Shown in pieces: positions 33,715 to 42,676 of a stretch of DNA of 64,000 bases. Where the stretch lies: positions 3,100,001 through 3,164,000 of the forward strand of contig OZ245738.1 of NCBI GenBank assembly GCA_965227265.1, given 5' to 3'. The notes beneath the pieces are model-generated. The model saw only the letters and a list, made by a program, of their open reading frames with translations. It did no database searches and had not been told where the DNA came from. Numbering within the stretch: position 1 is the stretch's first letter; each line of letters begins with the position of its first letter. The translations under genes and the position numbers were made by a program. Origin of the DNA: UBA2336 sp965227265 (lineage in GTDB: Bacteria; Bacteroidota; Bacteroidia; Cytophagales; Cyclobacteriaceae).

Positions 33715-35106
33715 CTACAGGTGAATCACCTCACCATACGCGGCAGCAGCTGCTTCCATAATTGCTTCACTCATGGTTGGGTGTGGATGAATTGATTTAA
33801 TGATCTCATGACCGGTTGTTTCCAGGTTACGGGCAACAACTACTTCAGCAATCATCTCCGTAACATTTGCACCAATGAAGTGGGCTCCTAGCCATTCACC
33901 GTATTTCGCATCAAAGATTACTTTTACAAAACCATCCGGTGCACCGGCAGCTTTAGCTTTTCCAGATGCTGTGAAGGGAAACTTGCCAATCTTCACCTCA
34001 TACCCGGCTTTCTTAGCAGCTTCTTCCGTCATTCCAACCGAAGCAATCTCCGGACTGCAATACGTACATCCCGGAATGTTGTTGTAATTAATTGGATGTG
34101 GTTTCAATCCGGCAATGGCTTCAACACAGGTAATGCCTTCCGCAGAAGCAACGTGTGCCAGCGCAGGCCCTTTAACAATATCACCGATTGCGTAAACCCC
34201 TGATACATTCGTTTTATAAAAATCATCAACGATAACTTTCCCTTTATCGGTTTTTACACCTGTTTCTTCTAGCCCAATGCCTTCTAAGTTTGTGGCAACA
34301 CCAACGGCTGATAATACAATATCCGCTTCAAGCTTAATCTCACCGTCTTTTGTCTTTACGGTAGCCACACAGCCTTTACCGGCTGTATCAACTTTGGTTA
34401 CTTCGGCATTTACGTGAATTGTAATACCAGCTTTCTTAAAGGACTTCTCAAGTTGTTTTGAAACCTCTTCATCTTCCACCGGAACGATACGCGGCATGAA
34501 TTCAACAATTGTTACTTCTGTGCCAAGTGTGCTGTAGAAATACGCGAACTCAACACCAATCGCGCCCGAACCCACAACAATCATTTTCTTAGGTTGTTCA
34601 GGTAATACCATGGCTTCGCGATAGCCAATGATTTTCTTGCCGTCAATTTTTAATGCTGGTAACTCACGTGAACGTGCGCCTGTCGCAAGAATGATATGCT
34701 TCGCTTCGTGATCTTCTTTCTTTCCATCCGCAGCAGTTACTTCAACTTTACTGCCCTTCTTTAGCTTACCTGTTCCTGCGATGTGCTCAATCTTATTCTT
34801 CTTAAATAAAAATTGAATACCCTTACTCATGCCGGCTGCTACATCGCGACTGCGTTTAACCACCGCACCAAAATCAGCTTTCGCATCCTTTACATCAATA
34901 CCATAATCTTTCGCATGCTTCAGGTATTCAAAAACCTGTGCGCTCTTTAATAACGCTTTGGTTGGGATACAACCCCAGTTCAAGCAAATTCCACCGAGCT
35001 CAGCTTTTTCCACTACACCTACTTTCATTCCTAATTGCGATGCGCGGATTGCGGCTACGTAGCCTCCCGGACCTGAACCAATTACGATAACATCATATTT
35101 TGCCAT
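33715..35106 (-). CDS. lpdA: Dihydrolipoyl dehydrogenase
   Basis: This is the E3 flavoenzyme that reoxidises dihydrolipoamide in 2-oxoacid dehydrogenase complexes. The 463-residue protein has the FAD motif VIVIGSGPGGYVAAIRA near residue 6, the redox disulfide GGICLNWGCIPTKALL near residue 40, the NAD motif VGSGAIGVEFAYFY and the C-terminal HPHPTMSEAIMEA with the catalytic His. I use the ATG at 35106 (MAKYDV); the longer reading frame upstream lacks homology and the promoter lies inside it. It fits with pdhA at 10362. Confidence 0.97.
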   Translation of the reverse strand: MAKYDVIVIGSGPGGYVAAIRASQLGMKVGVVEKAELGGICLNWGCIPTKALLKSAQVFEYLKHAKDYGIDVKDAKADFGAVVKRSRDVAAGMSKGIQFLFKKNKIEHIAGTGKLKKGSKVEVTAADGKKEDHEAKHIILATGARSRELPALKIDGKKIIGYREAMVLPEQPKKMIVVGSGAIGVEFAYFYSTLGTEVTIVEFMPRIVPVEDEEVSKQLEKSFKKAGITIHVNAEVTKVDTAGKGCVATVKTKDGEIKLEADIVLSAVGVATNLEGIGLEETGVKTDKGKVIVDDFYKTNVSGVYAIGDIVKGPALAHVASAEGITCVEAIAGLKPHPINYNNIPGCTYCSPEIASVGMTEEAAKKAGYEVKIGKFPFTASGKAKAAGAPDGFVKVIFDAKYGEWLGAHFIGANVTEMIAEVVVARNLETTGHEIIKSIHPHPTMSEAIMEAAAAAYGEVIHL

Positions 35107-35136
35107 ACATGCGAAGATTTTAATTCTAAATGCGGT

Positions 35137-35166
35137 CAAAGATACATTGCGTCCGGTTCTTTCAAA
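35137..35166 (-). promoter_or_regulatory. lpdA promoter
   Basis: The minus strand reads TTTG (35163-35166), 18 bases, then TATCTTTG (35137-35144). Both boxes are exact. The start point falls about 25 bases before the ATG at 35106, which fixes that start codon. Confidence 0.78.
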
Positions 35167-35212
35167 AGATTGTTTCAGGTGTGTTTTACCGTTAAAAAGA
35201 GTGCAATGAAGA

Positions 35213-36355
35213 CTAAACCCCTGCTTTTTGAAGTAAAAGAGCGCAGCTGGTATTACTCCATTGAACAAGATTGGCAAGCGTTCGGTATGTAGGATACATT
35301 GTCCATAAAACAAAAAGTAATGTACACAGTATCAATGTTCGCTTACTAACATGTTGAATTGCTTTTTCCAAACCAAAAAACAACAGCAAATAAATCAGGA
35401 AAATGACAGGCGATAAGTACCTGTCCATGTCATCAATATTTAGGCGGAACATGAACACGTGGCCAGCCCAATAAAATAAGATCAACAATCCAATAAGCTT
35501 AATCGATTGCGATGCTTTTATAATAATTGTAACTAATCCAAGAAGTGCAACAATTCCCACCAGGCTTGTCCACGTGCCTTGCACAGGAATAAACATCCGC
35601 ACCACTATAGCGGATACAGCTGCAAAGTTTTCTGCAGCATGAATAAAAAACTCATGTTTATAAACATAGAAACCGGAATCAACAATAACGGACAAGTAAA
35701 TATTCCAGGCAATCAATCCACTGATCGCAAGTATAAAAACAAGTGCGCTGGTTAATATCCTTTTTCGTAAGGAAATTTGTTTATCAATAAGTATCCAGCA
35801 GCAAGTACCTGAAACAATAAATACACCTGCATTGCGCTGAAGGCACATTAAAAACAAAAACACTGTCAACGCAATCAAATCATACTTCGATCGATTGAGA
35901 TTAAGTGCAAAGTAAGTAGCGCATACTACAAGCAGAATAAAATTCATCTCCGACCAGAGGAAAACACTGATCATCATAAACTGCACGGATGTTAGCGTAA
36001 GCAATAAGACAAGAAGTTTTAACAGGTTTTTTTGTATGAGTTGATTTAGAGTTAGAATAGTTACAACTCCAATAAGAATGGTACCAACTACATACATCCA
36101 TCGGGCAGCTTGTTCAGGCGAATCAAACACGGCTAACGTGATTGGAAATAAAGGTGGCCAATAGGTATACCAAGAACCATCCGGACTTTTGAAATTGCCT
36201 TCCGTTTTAAAACTCTGTGAAGCGGAAATATAATTAGACGAATCCGGTGTAAGCAACAATCCGCAACGATTCCCATATAATTGCATAGCCAGACACAACA
36301 CAATACAGGCTGCATAACATAATTTTGTAACACGAATCGGAAGATCGAATTTCAC
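35213..36355 (-). CDS. GT-C-fold-like multi-span membrane protein
   Basis: The 380-residue protein has about ten membrane segments. The first external loop contains LLLTPDSSNYISASQSF and WYTYWPPLFPITLA, the pattern seen in polyprenyl-phosphate-sugar-dependent glycosyltransferases (Asp after the first helix, then PPL-P). It may transfer a sugar to a lipid, glycan or protein in the envelope. The GTG at 36355 is chosen because the longer frame overlaps fabG's start; start confidence is moderate. It is unrelated to its neighbours. Confidence 0.65.
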   Translation of the reverse strand: MKFDLPIRVTKLCYAACIVLCLAMQLYGNRCGLLLTPDSSNYISASQSFKTEGNFKSPDGSWYTYWPPLFPITLAVFDSPEQAARWMYVVGTILIGVVTILTLNQLIQKNLLKLLVLLLTLTSVQFMMISVFLWSEMNFILLVVCATYFALNLNRSKYDLIALTVFLFLMCLQRNAGVFIVSGTCCWILIDKQISLRKRILTSALVFILAISGLIAWNIYLSVIVDSGFYVYKHEFFIHAAENFAAVSAIVVRMFIPVQGTWTSLVGIVALLGLVTIIIKASQSIKLIGLLILFYWAGHVFMFRLNIDDMDRYLSPVIFLIYLLLFFGLEKAIQHVSKRTLILCTLLFVLWTMYPTYRTLANLVQWSNTSCALLLQKAGV

Positions 36356-36393
36356 CGTTTTTCTTAATTTTAAGTAAAAATAAGATAGTCTGC

Positions 36394-37140
36394 ATGAAAT
36401 TACTTCAAGGTAAAACCGCACTGGTAACAGGTGCATCAAAGGGAATCGGAAGATCCATTGCATTGAAATATGCCGAACAAGGCGCTAATGTTGCCTTCAC
36501 CTATTTATCAAGCGTTGAACAAGGCCAGGCGCTGGAAACTGAATTGGCTTCAAAAGGTGTAAAAGCAAAAGGGTATCGTTCCGATGCATCCGATTTTGCA
36601 CAGGCCGAAAAGCTCATCAATGATGTTGTAGCGGAATTTGGATCACTTGATGTACTGATCAACAATGCCGGCATTACTCAAGATAACTTACTCCTTCGCA
36701 TGACTGAAGAAATGTGGGACAAAGTAATTAACGTGAACTTAAAATCATGTTTCAACACGGTGAAAGCTGCAACTAAACCGATGATGAAACAGAAGAGCGG
36801 ATCTATTATTAACATGACTTCGGTTGTAGGATTAAAAGGTAATGCGGGACAAGCAAATTACGCAGCATCAAAAGCTGGTATTGTTGGCTTTACAAAATCA
36901 GTTGCGTTGGAATTAGGCTCACGCGGTATTCGTTCGAATGCCATTGCTCCGGGCTTTATTGAAACTGAAATGACTGCTGTTTTGGATCCTAAAACAGTTC
37001 AAAGCTGGCGCGATGCAATTCCATTGAAACGTGGTGGAAGACCGGAAGATGTTGCAGATGCCTGTGTTTTTTTAGGATCGGATATGTCGACTTATATCTC
37101 TGGACAGGTGATCCAGGTAGATGGTGGAATGTTGACTTAA
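36394..37140 (+). CDS. fabG: 3-oxoacyl-[acyl-carrier-protein] reductase
   Basis: FabG reduces 3-ketoacyl-ACP in fatty-acid elongation. The 248-residue short-chain dehydrogenase has the cofactor motif GASKGIGRSIA near residue 14, LINNAGITQDN near residue 88, the catalytic Ser (NMTSVVGLKGN), YAASKAGIVGF (Tyr/Lys) and the C-terminal SGQVIQVDGGM typical of FabG. Length is exact. No other fab gene is next to it, so specificity for ACP is inferred from similarity. Confidence 0.93.
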   Translation: MKLLQGKTALVTGASKGIGRSIALKYAEQGANVAFTYLSSVEQGQALETELASKGVKAKGYRSDASDFAQAEKLINDVVAEFGSLDVLINNAGITQDNLLLRMTEEMWDKVINVNLKSCFNTVKAATKPMMKQKSGSIINMTSVVGLKGNAGQANYAASKAGIVGFTKSVALELGSRGIRSNAIAPGFIETEMTAVLDPKTVQSWRDAIPLKRGGRPEDVADACVFLGSDMSTYISGQVIQVDGGMLT

Positions 37141-37178
37141 TTTTATAGGCGGATCCTAAAGACTTAAACATAAAAAAG

Positions 37179-37208
37179 CTCCGGTTCAATAGTTAAACTG
37201 GAGTTTTT
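37179..37208 (+). terminator. Terminator after fabG
   Basis: An eight-pair stem (CTCCGGTT/AACTGGAG, one G-T pair) with a nine-base loop is preceded by six A and followed by five T. Confidence 0.78.
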
Positions 37209-37364
37209 GTTTTTAATGACCTTGCTCTCGTGCCTAACATTTAGGCAAATCGTACAATACCCACCACACTGCAAATCCGTATAGCTACGGATGTAGAATC
37301 TGTATTGATCCTGATATATGCACATTATATTCTCATCAACTTTGTGTTTAAAACATAAAAGCCA

Positions 37365-37871
37365 ATGAGTCTAAAACGATTTTTAATTGCCCTTATATAT
37401 CCTCTAGTATTCCTTACAGCAGCCGGTTGTGATTTGTTAGATTCAGAAACTGACCTTGACAAAGATTTGAAAAAAATTACACAGGAATGGATTGTAGACT
37501 CTGTGCGGGTACGCGAATATGGATTCATTCCCGGTACTCCTGCACAATTTCCGCTTGTTCACGACACCTTACTTCCGATTATCCACATGAATTTTTTGAC
37601 CACGGAAGGAACTACGAAAGATCCATTGATTCAAACAAGCATGGTAGACGACAATGAAGTAGAAGAAGAGATTTTTTGGTCTGTGCTTAGCACCGACTAT
37701 ATTTCATTATTCTATTACAATCCGAACACAGCTGACTACTCCGTTGAAGTTATTTATGACATAGAGAAGCTTTCGGATTCAAGATTTCATTTCACACGAT
37801 CCGCTAACCTGATGGCAGACAATGGCGCACAATATGGTAGACTAGACACCGACTATTACTTGCATCGCTAA
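37365..37871 (+). CDS. Hypothetical lipoprotein
   Basis: The 168-residue protein has a lipoprotein signal (FLTAAGCDLLDSE; Cys near residue 22) and a mature part with acidic and aromatic strands (WSVLSTDYISLFYYNPNTADYSVEVIYD), reminiscent of lipocalin-like Bacteroidota lipoproteins. No named family is recognised. It is a single gene with its own terminator at 37924. Confidence 0.72.
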   Translation: MSLKRFLIALIYPLVFLTAAGCDLLDSETDLDKDLKKITQEWIVDSVRVREYGFIPGTPAQFPLVHDTLLPIIHMNFLTTEGTTKDPLIQTSMVDDNEVEEEIFWSVLSTDYISLFYYNPNTADYSVEVIYDIEKLSDSRFHFTRSANLMADNGAQYGRLDTDYYLHR

Positions 37872-37923
37872 TCTAAAAATCATGGATAGTTAATTTTTCT
37901 AAGATAACTAACCGTGTATTAAT

Positions 37924-37957
37924 AAGCCCTTCTGAAGATTTTCAGATGGGCTTTTTT
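37924..37957 (+). terminator. Terminator after the 37365 lipoprotein
   Basis: AAGCCC pairs with GGGCTT and TCTGAA with TTCAGA, with one T-T mismatch and a GATT loop, followed by six T. Confidence 0.8.
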
Positions 37958-38066
37958 ATTGCCTTTTGGCTCTCAGAAAGCATATTTATGACATCACAAG
38001 CCAAAATTTATTGAACAAAAACTAACAGCCGTTAGAGTGCCTGAATAAAAAAATTTATTAAAAATC

Positions 38067-38098
38067 TTTGGAAACCATGTGATTCGACTTTACGTTTG
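38067..38098 (+). promoter_or_regulatory. Promoter of the SAM riboswitch/metY operon
   Basis: TTTG (38067-38070), 20 bases, then TACGTTTG (38091-38098), an exact -7 box. The start point would be near 38105, just before the riboswitch P1 stem at 38133. Confidence 0.72.
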
Positions 38099-38132
38099 TT
38101 CTATCAAAGTCGAAGAAAGCACATCGCTCTAA

Positions 38133-38250
38133 TCGATTTATAAAGAAGTGCGGAGAGACAGGCTCTATGAAGCACTAGCAACCAGTAGGAATACCAGGTG
38201 CTAAATCCTGACTTCGATTCGGATGGTCCGAATCGGGAACTATAAACCGA
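38133..38250 (+). promoter_or_regulatory. SAM-I (S-box) riboswitch
   Basis: The sequence follows the S-box consensus. P1 is TCGATTTATA (38133-38142) with TATAAACCGA (38241-38250), one mismatch. P2 contains AGTGC...GCACT and the kink-turn segment GGAGAGAC...GGCTCTATGAAG. The core AGCAACC and GGTGCTAAATCCTG are present, and CAGG in the P2 loop can pair with CCTG as the pseudoknot. P4 is a perfect nine-pair stem (38215-38223 with 38227-38235). It controls the methionine operon that follows. No classical terminator follows, so control is probably at the leader ORF 8 bases downstream. Confidence 0.93.
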
Positions 38251-38257
38251 TGTTACA

Positions 38258-38392
38258 ATGAAAAATTTCATCAACAGCGTTTCAGGAGAAAGCCTCAGAG
38301 CTTTCAGTGTTCTTCTATCACAACTCAATCAAGCCATTCGAATTCTGTTTTACGACAACACGAAGTGTATGTGTTGTTGCTACTGTTGTTAA
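38258..38392 (+). CDS. Cys-rich leader peptide of the met operon (44 residues)
   Basis: This ORF starts seven bases after P1 of the SAM-I riboswitch and reads MKNFINSVSGESLRAFSVLL onward, ending KCMCCCYCC and a TAA stop: six Cys in the last eight codons. A run of Cys codons just before a stop in the leader of metY, whose enzyme uses sulfide or cysteine-derived sulfur, is what a ribosome-mediated attenuator that senses charged tRNA-Cys would look like. A hairpin (GAAAGC/GCTTTC, 38288-38305) lies within it. Function is inferred; the ORF itself is clear. Confidence 0.7.
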   Translation: MKNFINSVSGESLRAFSVLLSQLNQAIRILFYDNTKCMCCCYCC

Positions 38393-38428
38393 GCGAAGCA
38401 TCCTGCATTCCTAACAGCACACTAATCT

Positions 38429-38503
38429 ATGACCATGTCAGGTGACAGGCATTTTGGTTACGGTTATGTCCAGCTACAATTATCCTTACTAAAACAGATT
38501 TAA
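38429..38503 (+). CDS. Possible second leader ORF before metY (24 residues)
   Basis: ATG at 38429 opens a 24-codon frame (MTMSGDRHFGYGYVQLQLSL...) that ends 21 bases before metY. It could couple translation of metY to the leader or may be chance. The TGTCA/TGACA hairpin overlaps its start. Support is weak. Confidence 0.35.
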   Translation: MTMSGDRHFGYGYVQLQLSLLKQI

Positions 38504-38524
38504 AACATTTAAAATATAATTATC

Positions 38525-39847
38525 ATGAGCTTACAATTTGAAACATTACAATTACATGCAGGTCAGGAAGTAGATCCAACAACAGGTTCACGCGCTGTAC
38601 CTATTTATCAAACAACTTCATACGCATTCAAAAGTGCTGAGCATGGAGCAAACCTTTTCGCATTAAAAGAGTTCGGAAACATCTATACCCGCATTCAAAA
38701 CCCAACTACCGATGTGTTTGAAAAACGCATTGCGGCATTGGAAGGTGGCGTTGCAGCTTTAGCTGTCGGTTCTGGTCAGGCAGCACAGTTTATTGCCCTG
38801 AACAACATTTTACAATCAGGCGATAACTTTGTTTCTACATCATTCCTGTATGGCGGAACATACAATCAATTTAAAGTTGCTTTTAAAAGATTAGGTGTTG
38901 ACGTTCGCTTTGCCGAAGGCGATAAGCCTGAAGCATTCGAAAAGCTGATCGATAAAAATACAAAAGCGTTATACCTCGAAACAATCGGAAACCCGGGCTT
39001 CAACATTCCTGATTTTGAAGGAATCGCAGCGCTTGCCAAAAAACATGATCTTCCTTTAATCGTGGATAACACGTTTGGCGCTGCCGGTTATTTGTTCAAA
39101 CCATTGGAGCACGGTGCTCATGTTGTAGTTGAATCAGCAACCAAATGGATTGGTGGTCATGGCACAACCATTGGCGGTGTGATTGTAGATGGTGGAAATT
39201 ATAACTGGGGCAATGGAAAGTTCCCGCAGTTTACTGAACCATCCGAAGGATATCACGGATTAAAGTTCTGGGAAGTCTTCGGAGAAGGAAATCCATTGGG
39301 ATTACCAAACATTGCGTTCGCAATTCGTGCACGTGTTGAAGGTTTGCGTGATTTTGGTCCGGCTTTGAGTCCGTTCAATTCATTCTTGCTTCTGCAAGGA
39401 TTGGAAACATTATCACTTCGCGTTCAGCGTTCCATTGATAATGCACTGGCCTTAGCACAATGGCTTGAAAAAAATCCTCTAATCGAAAGCGTAAACTATC
39501 CAGGTTTGGAAAGCAGCACGTATCATAAACTTGCCAAGAAATATCTGCGCAATGGTTTTGGCGCTGTGCTTTCGTTCACGGTAAAAGGCACAAAAGAAAA
39601 TGCCGAAAAAGTTATTGATAGCCTGAAGCTTGTAACTCATCTCGCCAATGTGGGTGATGCAAAAACGTTGATCATTCAGCCTGCAGCAACAACACATCAG
39701 CAACTTAGCTATGAAGAACAGCTCACTGCGGGTGTTTTACCAACGCTGTTGCGTGTGTCGGTGGGTATTGAACATATCAACGACATCAAAGCAGACTTCG
39801 AACAAGCATTTGAAAAAGTTTTTAAGAAAGAGTTAATCGAGGGATAG
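38525..39847 (+). CDS. metY: O-acetylhomoserine sulfhydrylase
   Basis: This PLP enzyme makes homocysteine from O-acetylhomoserine and sulfide. The 440-residue protein has the family start LQFETLQLHAGQEVDP, the YTRIQNPTTDVFEKRIAALEGG segment, and the PLP lysine in SATKWIGGHGTTIGGV. Length is right for MetY rather than MetB/MetC. It is first in the metY-metX-hom operon under the SAM riboswitch and Cys-rich leader. Confidence 0.95.
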   Translation: MSLQFETLQLHAGQEVDPTTGSRAVPIYQTTSYAFKSAEHGANLFALKEFGNIYTRIQNPTTDVFEKRIAALEGGVAALAVGSGQAAQFIALNNILQSGDNFVSTSFLYGGTYNQFKVAFKRLGVDVRFAEGDKPEAFEKLIDKNTKALYLETIGNPGFNIPDFEGIAALAKKHDLPLIVDNTFGAAGYLFKPLEHGAHVVVESATKWIGGHGTTIGGVIVDGGNYNWGNGKFPQFTEPSEGYHGLKFWEVFGEGNPLGLPNIAFAIRARVEGLRDFGPALSPFNSFLLLQGLETLSLRVQRSIDNALALAQWLEKNPLIESVNYPGLESSTYHKLAKKYLRNGFGAVLSFTVKGTKENAEKVIDSLKLVTHLANVGDAKTLIIQPAATTHQQLSYEEQLTAGVLPTLLRVSVGIEHINDIKADFEQAFEKVFKKELIEG

Positions 39848-39859
39848 CCACCCTCCTTC

Positions 39860-39911
39860 CCCGGCCCTTCTCCTCCTTCGCCTATGCTCAGGATGGAGAA
39901 GGAAGGCCGGG
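39860..39911. repeat. Long hairpin between metY and metX
   Basis: CCCGGCC pairs with GGCCGGG and CTTCTCC with GGAGAAG, separated by a three-base bulge, around a 21-base loop. It fills the 77-base gap. It is GC-rich compared with its surroundings and may tune metX expression or mRNA processing within the operon. Confidence 0.75.
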
Positions 39912-39924
39912 ACAATTAGTTATT

Positions 39925-40968
39925 ATGGAGAAAACAGATCATACATTTCATTACAATCAAACTTTCGAACTGGAGTCAGGGAAAACATTGCCCGGCTTCC
40001 AGCTTCGATACACTACGCTTGGAAGACTGAATGCTTCCCGTTCTAATATTATTTGGGTTTGTCATGCTTTAACCGGAAGTTCTGATTTTACTTCATGGTG
40101 GAGCACACTCTTTACGGATGACAGTCCGTTCAATCCAAATGATCATTTTATCATTTGCGCTAACATGCTGGGGGGATGTTATGGATCAACTGGTCCATTA
40201 TCCATTAATTTGGAAACGGGGAAACCATTTTATCACAGCTTCCCCACATTAACCAACCGCGATGTTGTTAAAGCGTTTGATCTGCTACGTGAACATCTTG
40301 ACTTTGCCAAAATCAATACTTTAATCGGTGCGTCTCTTGGAGGCCAGCAGGCCTTGCAATGGGCAGTTGAAAAACCAACTGTGTTTGAACATATTATTCC
40401 AATTGCAACTAACGCCTTTCATTCACCCTGGGGCATTGCCTTCAATGAAGCTCAGCGATTAGCGATTGAAGCCGATGCGACCTGGAAGGAAAATGATGAA
40501 CGCGCTGGCTTAAACGGATTAAAAGCCGCACGCGCTATTGGCATGTTGTCATACCGGCACTACACCGGGTTTTCACAATCACAATCTGAAAGGTCAACAA
40601 ACGTTGTTGAAGATTTTCGTGCTGCAACCTATCAACGGTACCAGGGCGAAAAACTTGCGAAACGTTTCAATGCATTTACCTATTGGTCGCTTTCCAAAAT
40701 GATGGACAGTCATAACGTTGGCCGTGGGAAAGAATCGGTTGAAGAAGCTTTGCGTTCCATTAAAGCCAAAGCACTGATCATCGGTATTGATTCGGATATT
40801 TTATTTCCATCCGATGAACAGAAATTTTTAGCGAAGCATATTCCGGACGCAGAATTCAGAAGCATTTCATCACCCTATGGACATGATGGATTTTTAGTAG
40901 AGTATAAAGAGTTTAAACAGATCATAAGAAATTTTTATCAACCAACATTACGCAAGCAATCAGTATGA
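39925..40968 (+). CDS. metX: Homoserine O-acetyltransferase
   Basis: MetX acetylates homoserine with acetyl-CoA, supplying metY. The 347-residue alpha/beta hydrolase has the nucleophile elbow IGASLGGQQALQW, the Asp in GIDSDILFP and the His in SPYGHDGFLVE. Early motifs (WVCHALTGSSD; NMLGGCYGSTGP) are also typical. Its stop overlaps the hom start by four bases. Confidence 0.95.
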   Translation: MEKTDHTFHYNQTFELESGKTLPGFQLRYTTLGRLNASRSNIIWVCHALTGSSDFTSWWSTLFTDDSPFNPNDHFIICANMLGGCYGSTGPLSINLETGKPFYHSFPTLTNRDVVKAFDLLREHLDFAKINTLIGASLGGQQALQWAVEKPTVFEHIIPIATNAFHSPWGIAFNEAQRLAIEADATWKENDERAGLNGLKAARAIGMLSYRHYTGFSQSQSERSTNVVEDFRAATYQRYQGEKLAKRFNAFTYWSLSKMMDSHNVGRGKESVEEALRSIKAKALIIGIDSDILFPSDEQKFLAKHIPDAEFRSISSPYGHDGFLVEYKEFKQIIRNFYQPTLRKQSV

Positions 40969-42194
40969 GAAAGAAGTTGACGCTGGGTTTATTTGGGTTC
41001 GGATGTGTAGGCCAAGGCTTATACCATGTGCTGGAGGAAACCCACGGATTAAAGGCCGAAATAAAAAAGATTGTTGTTAAGAATAAAGACAAGCAACGCC
41101 CGCTAAATAAAGACTTGTTCACATTCAACAAAGAAGAAGTGTTGAACGATCCGGAAATTGATGTCGTAGTGGAGCTGATCGATGATGCAAATGCTGCGTT
41201 CGAAATCGTAAAAGCTGCATTGAAAAATGGCAAGCATGTAGTGACCGCTAATAAAAAAATGATCGCGGAGCATTTAGAAGAAATATTCTATCTGCAACAG
41301 CAATATGATCGTTCTGTATTATATGAAGGAGCGGTGTGCGGAAGCATTCCAATCCTCAGAAACTTAGAAGAATATTACGACAACGATTTGTTAACGGGCA
41401 TTGAAGGAATTTTCAACGGTTCAACAAATTATATTCTCACGAAAGTATTTGAAGAAAAGAAGTCGTACAATGATGCCTTAAAACAAGCCCAAGATCTTGG
41501 CTTTGCGGAATCCGATCCGCGCCTGGATGTTCAGGCATTTGATCCCAAGTTCAAGCTTGCAATCGCCATTGCACATGCCTTTGGAGTTTTTGTTAAGCCA
41601 GAGAATATCATCAACATCGGCATTGATAAAATTTCCGATCTTGATCTGAAATTTGCCCGTGAGAAAGGTTACACCATTAAACTTATCGCCCGTGCCATTC
41701 GTTCGGAAGGAAAAATCTATGCGTTGGTCGCGCCACAGTTCATTGAAGCAGAAAATCCGTTAAGCAACATTCGGTTAGAATATAATGCAGTTCAACTGCA
41801 AGGCGCTTTCGCGGATAAGCAATTGTTTGTTGGAAAAGGCGCGGGCAGTTATCCAACGGGCTCTGCAGTGCTGTCTGATATTTCTGCGCTCACCTACGAT
41901 TATCGCTACGAGTTTAAAAAAACATCGCAGCTTCCTAAAAATGAATTTTCAAATGATTGGTCGGTTGAAACCTTCATTCGCTTTCCGCAAGGCGAAAATG
42001 TTTCTATCCAGGATTTTGAAAAATTTGAAGCTGGATACGCAGCGAGTGGTCAACACTATATGTTAGGCCAAGCTGATTTTACCAAGTTGAAAGAATGGTC
42101 GCATAACGACAACATCGGTATTATTTTAGCTCCGCAGACAACATTTAAGCCAGCAAAGAAAACAACACTTTCATCTGAGCTGCTTTCGGCTTGA
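40965..42194 (+). CDS. hom: Homoserine dehydrogenase
   Basis: The enzyme reduces aspartate semialdehyde to homoserine, the substrate of MetX. The 409-residue protein has the Rossmann motif GLFGFGCVGQGLYHVL, HVVTANKKMIAEH, YEGAVCGSIPILRNL, GIFNGSTNYILTK and the catalytic Lys segment FDPKFKLAIAIAHAFG. It overlaps metX by ATGA. Its presence in a SAM-controlled operon suggests that it is the isoform devoted to methionine. Confidence 0.95.
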   Translation: MRKKLTLGLFGFGCVGQGLYHVLEETHGLKAEIKKIVVKNKDKQRPLNKDLFTFNKEEVLNDPEIDVVVELIDDANAAFEIVKAALKNGKHVVTANKKMIAEHLEEIFYLQQQYDRSVLYEGAVCGSIPILRNLEEYYDNDLLTGIEGIFNGSTNYILTKVFEEKKSYNDALKQAQDLGFAESDPRLDVQAFDPKFKLAIAIAHAFGVFVKPENIINIGIDKISDLDLKFAREKGYTIKLIARAIRSEGKIYALVAPQFIEAENPLSNIRLEYNAVQLQGAFADKQLFVGKGAGSYPTGSAVLSDISALTYDYRYEFKKTSQLPKNEFSNDWSVETFIRFPQGENVSIQDFEKFEAGYAASGQHYMLGQADFTKLKEWSHNDNIGIILAPQTTFKPAKKTTLSSELLSA

Positions 42195-42265
42195 TTTTAG
42201 CGTAAAGTTATCGTTCATTACAACGTTTGGAAACATCACAGTGTCCAAGGGAAAACACCGTGGTA

Positions 42266-42628
42266 ATGAAAAATGTAATCAGGAACATTTTAGCAATTGC
42301 GCTATTGGCAAGCTGTCATTCAACTGACCTTAGTGAAAGCGAAGAACTCAAGTTAAGAATTTCAAAAGCTTGTGAAGATACGACTTGGCTTGACGAGAAG
42401 ATCGAAGAACTTAAAACACTCGATATAACAGCAAGATTAACACAATACACGTATGAGGACAGTCATGTTTTTATGATCGAGACTTGTATCGATTGCACGG
42501 ATAGTCAAATCAATGTTTATACCTGTGAAGGTACGCCCGTATGCACATCAGGCGGTATTGGAGGTCCGCATACCTGTGGAGATTTCTTTGAAAACGCGAC
42601 CCACAAAAAGGTTATCTGGCATAATTAA
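42266..42628 (+). CDS. Small Cys-rich lipoprotein
   Basis: The 120-residue lipoprotein has a signal with lipobox LLASC and a mature domain with WLDEKIEELKTL, ETCIDCTDSQINVYTCEG and GGIGGPHTCGDFF. The regular Cys pairs suggest disulfides or metal binding. The pattern resembles a small Bacteroidota DUF6970-like lipoprotein family, recalled without a search. The ATG at 42266 gives the clean signal peptide. Confidence 0.7.
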   Translation: MKNVIRNILAIALLASCHSTDLSESEELKLRISKACEDTTWLDEKIEELKTLDITARLTQYTYEDSHVFMIETCIDCTDSQINVYTCEGTPVCTSGGIGGPHTCGDFFENATHKKVIWHN

Positions 42629-42676
42629 CGGTTTGGGTTCAAGCTTAATTCCTGATAGCTTTGTACAAAGGCTGTC

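Noticed and set aside
33715..35313. 532-residue version of lpdA
   Set aside because: The N-terminal 69 residues lack family similarity and contain the probable promoter; the ATG at 35106 gives a standard-length enzyme.
38104..38328. 74-codon minus-strand ORF across the riboswitch
   Set aside because: It is antisense to a clear SAM-I aptamer and leader ORF and has no protein features.
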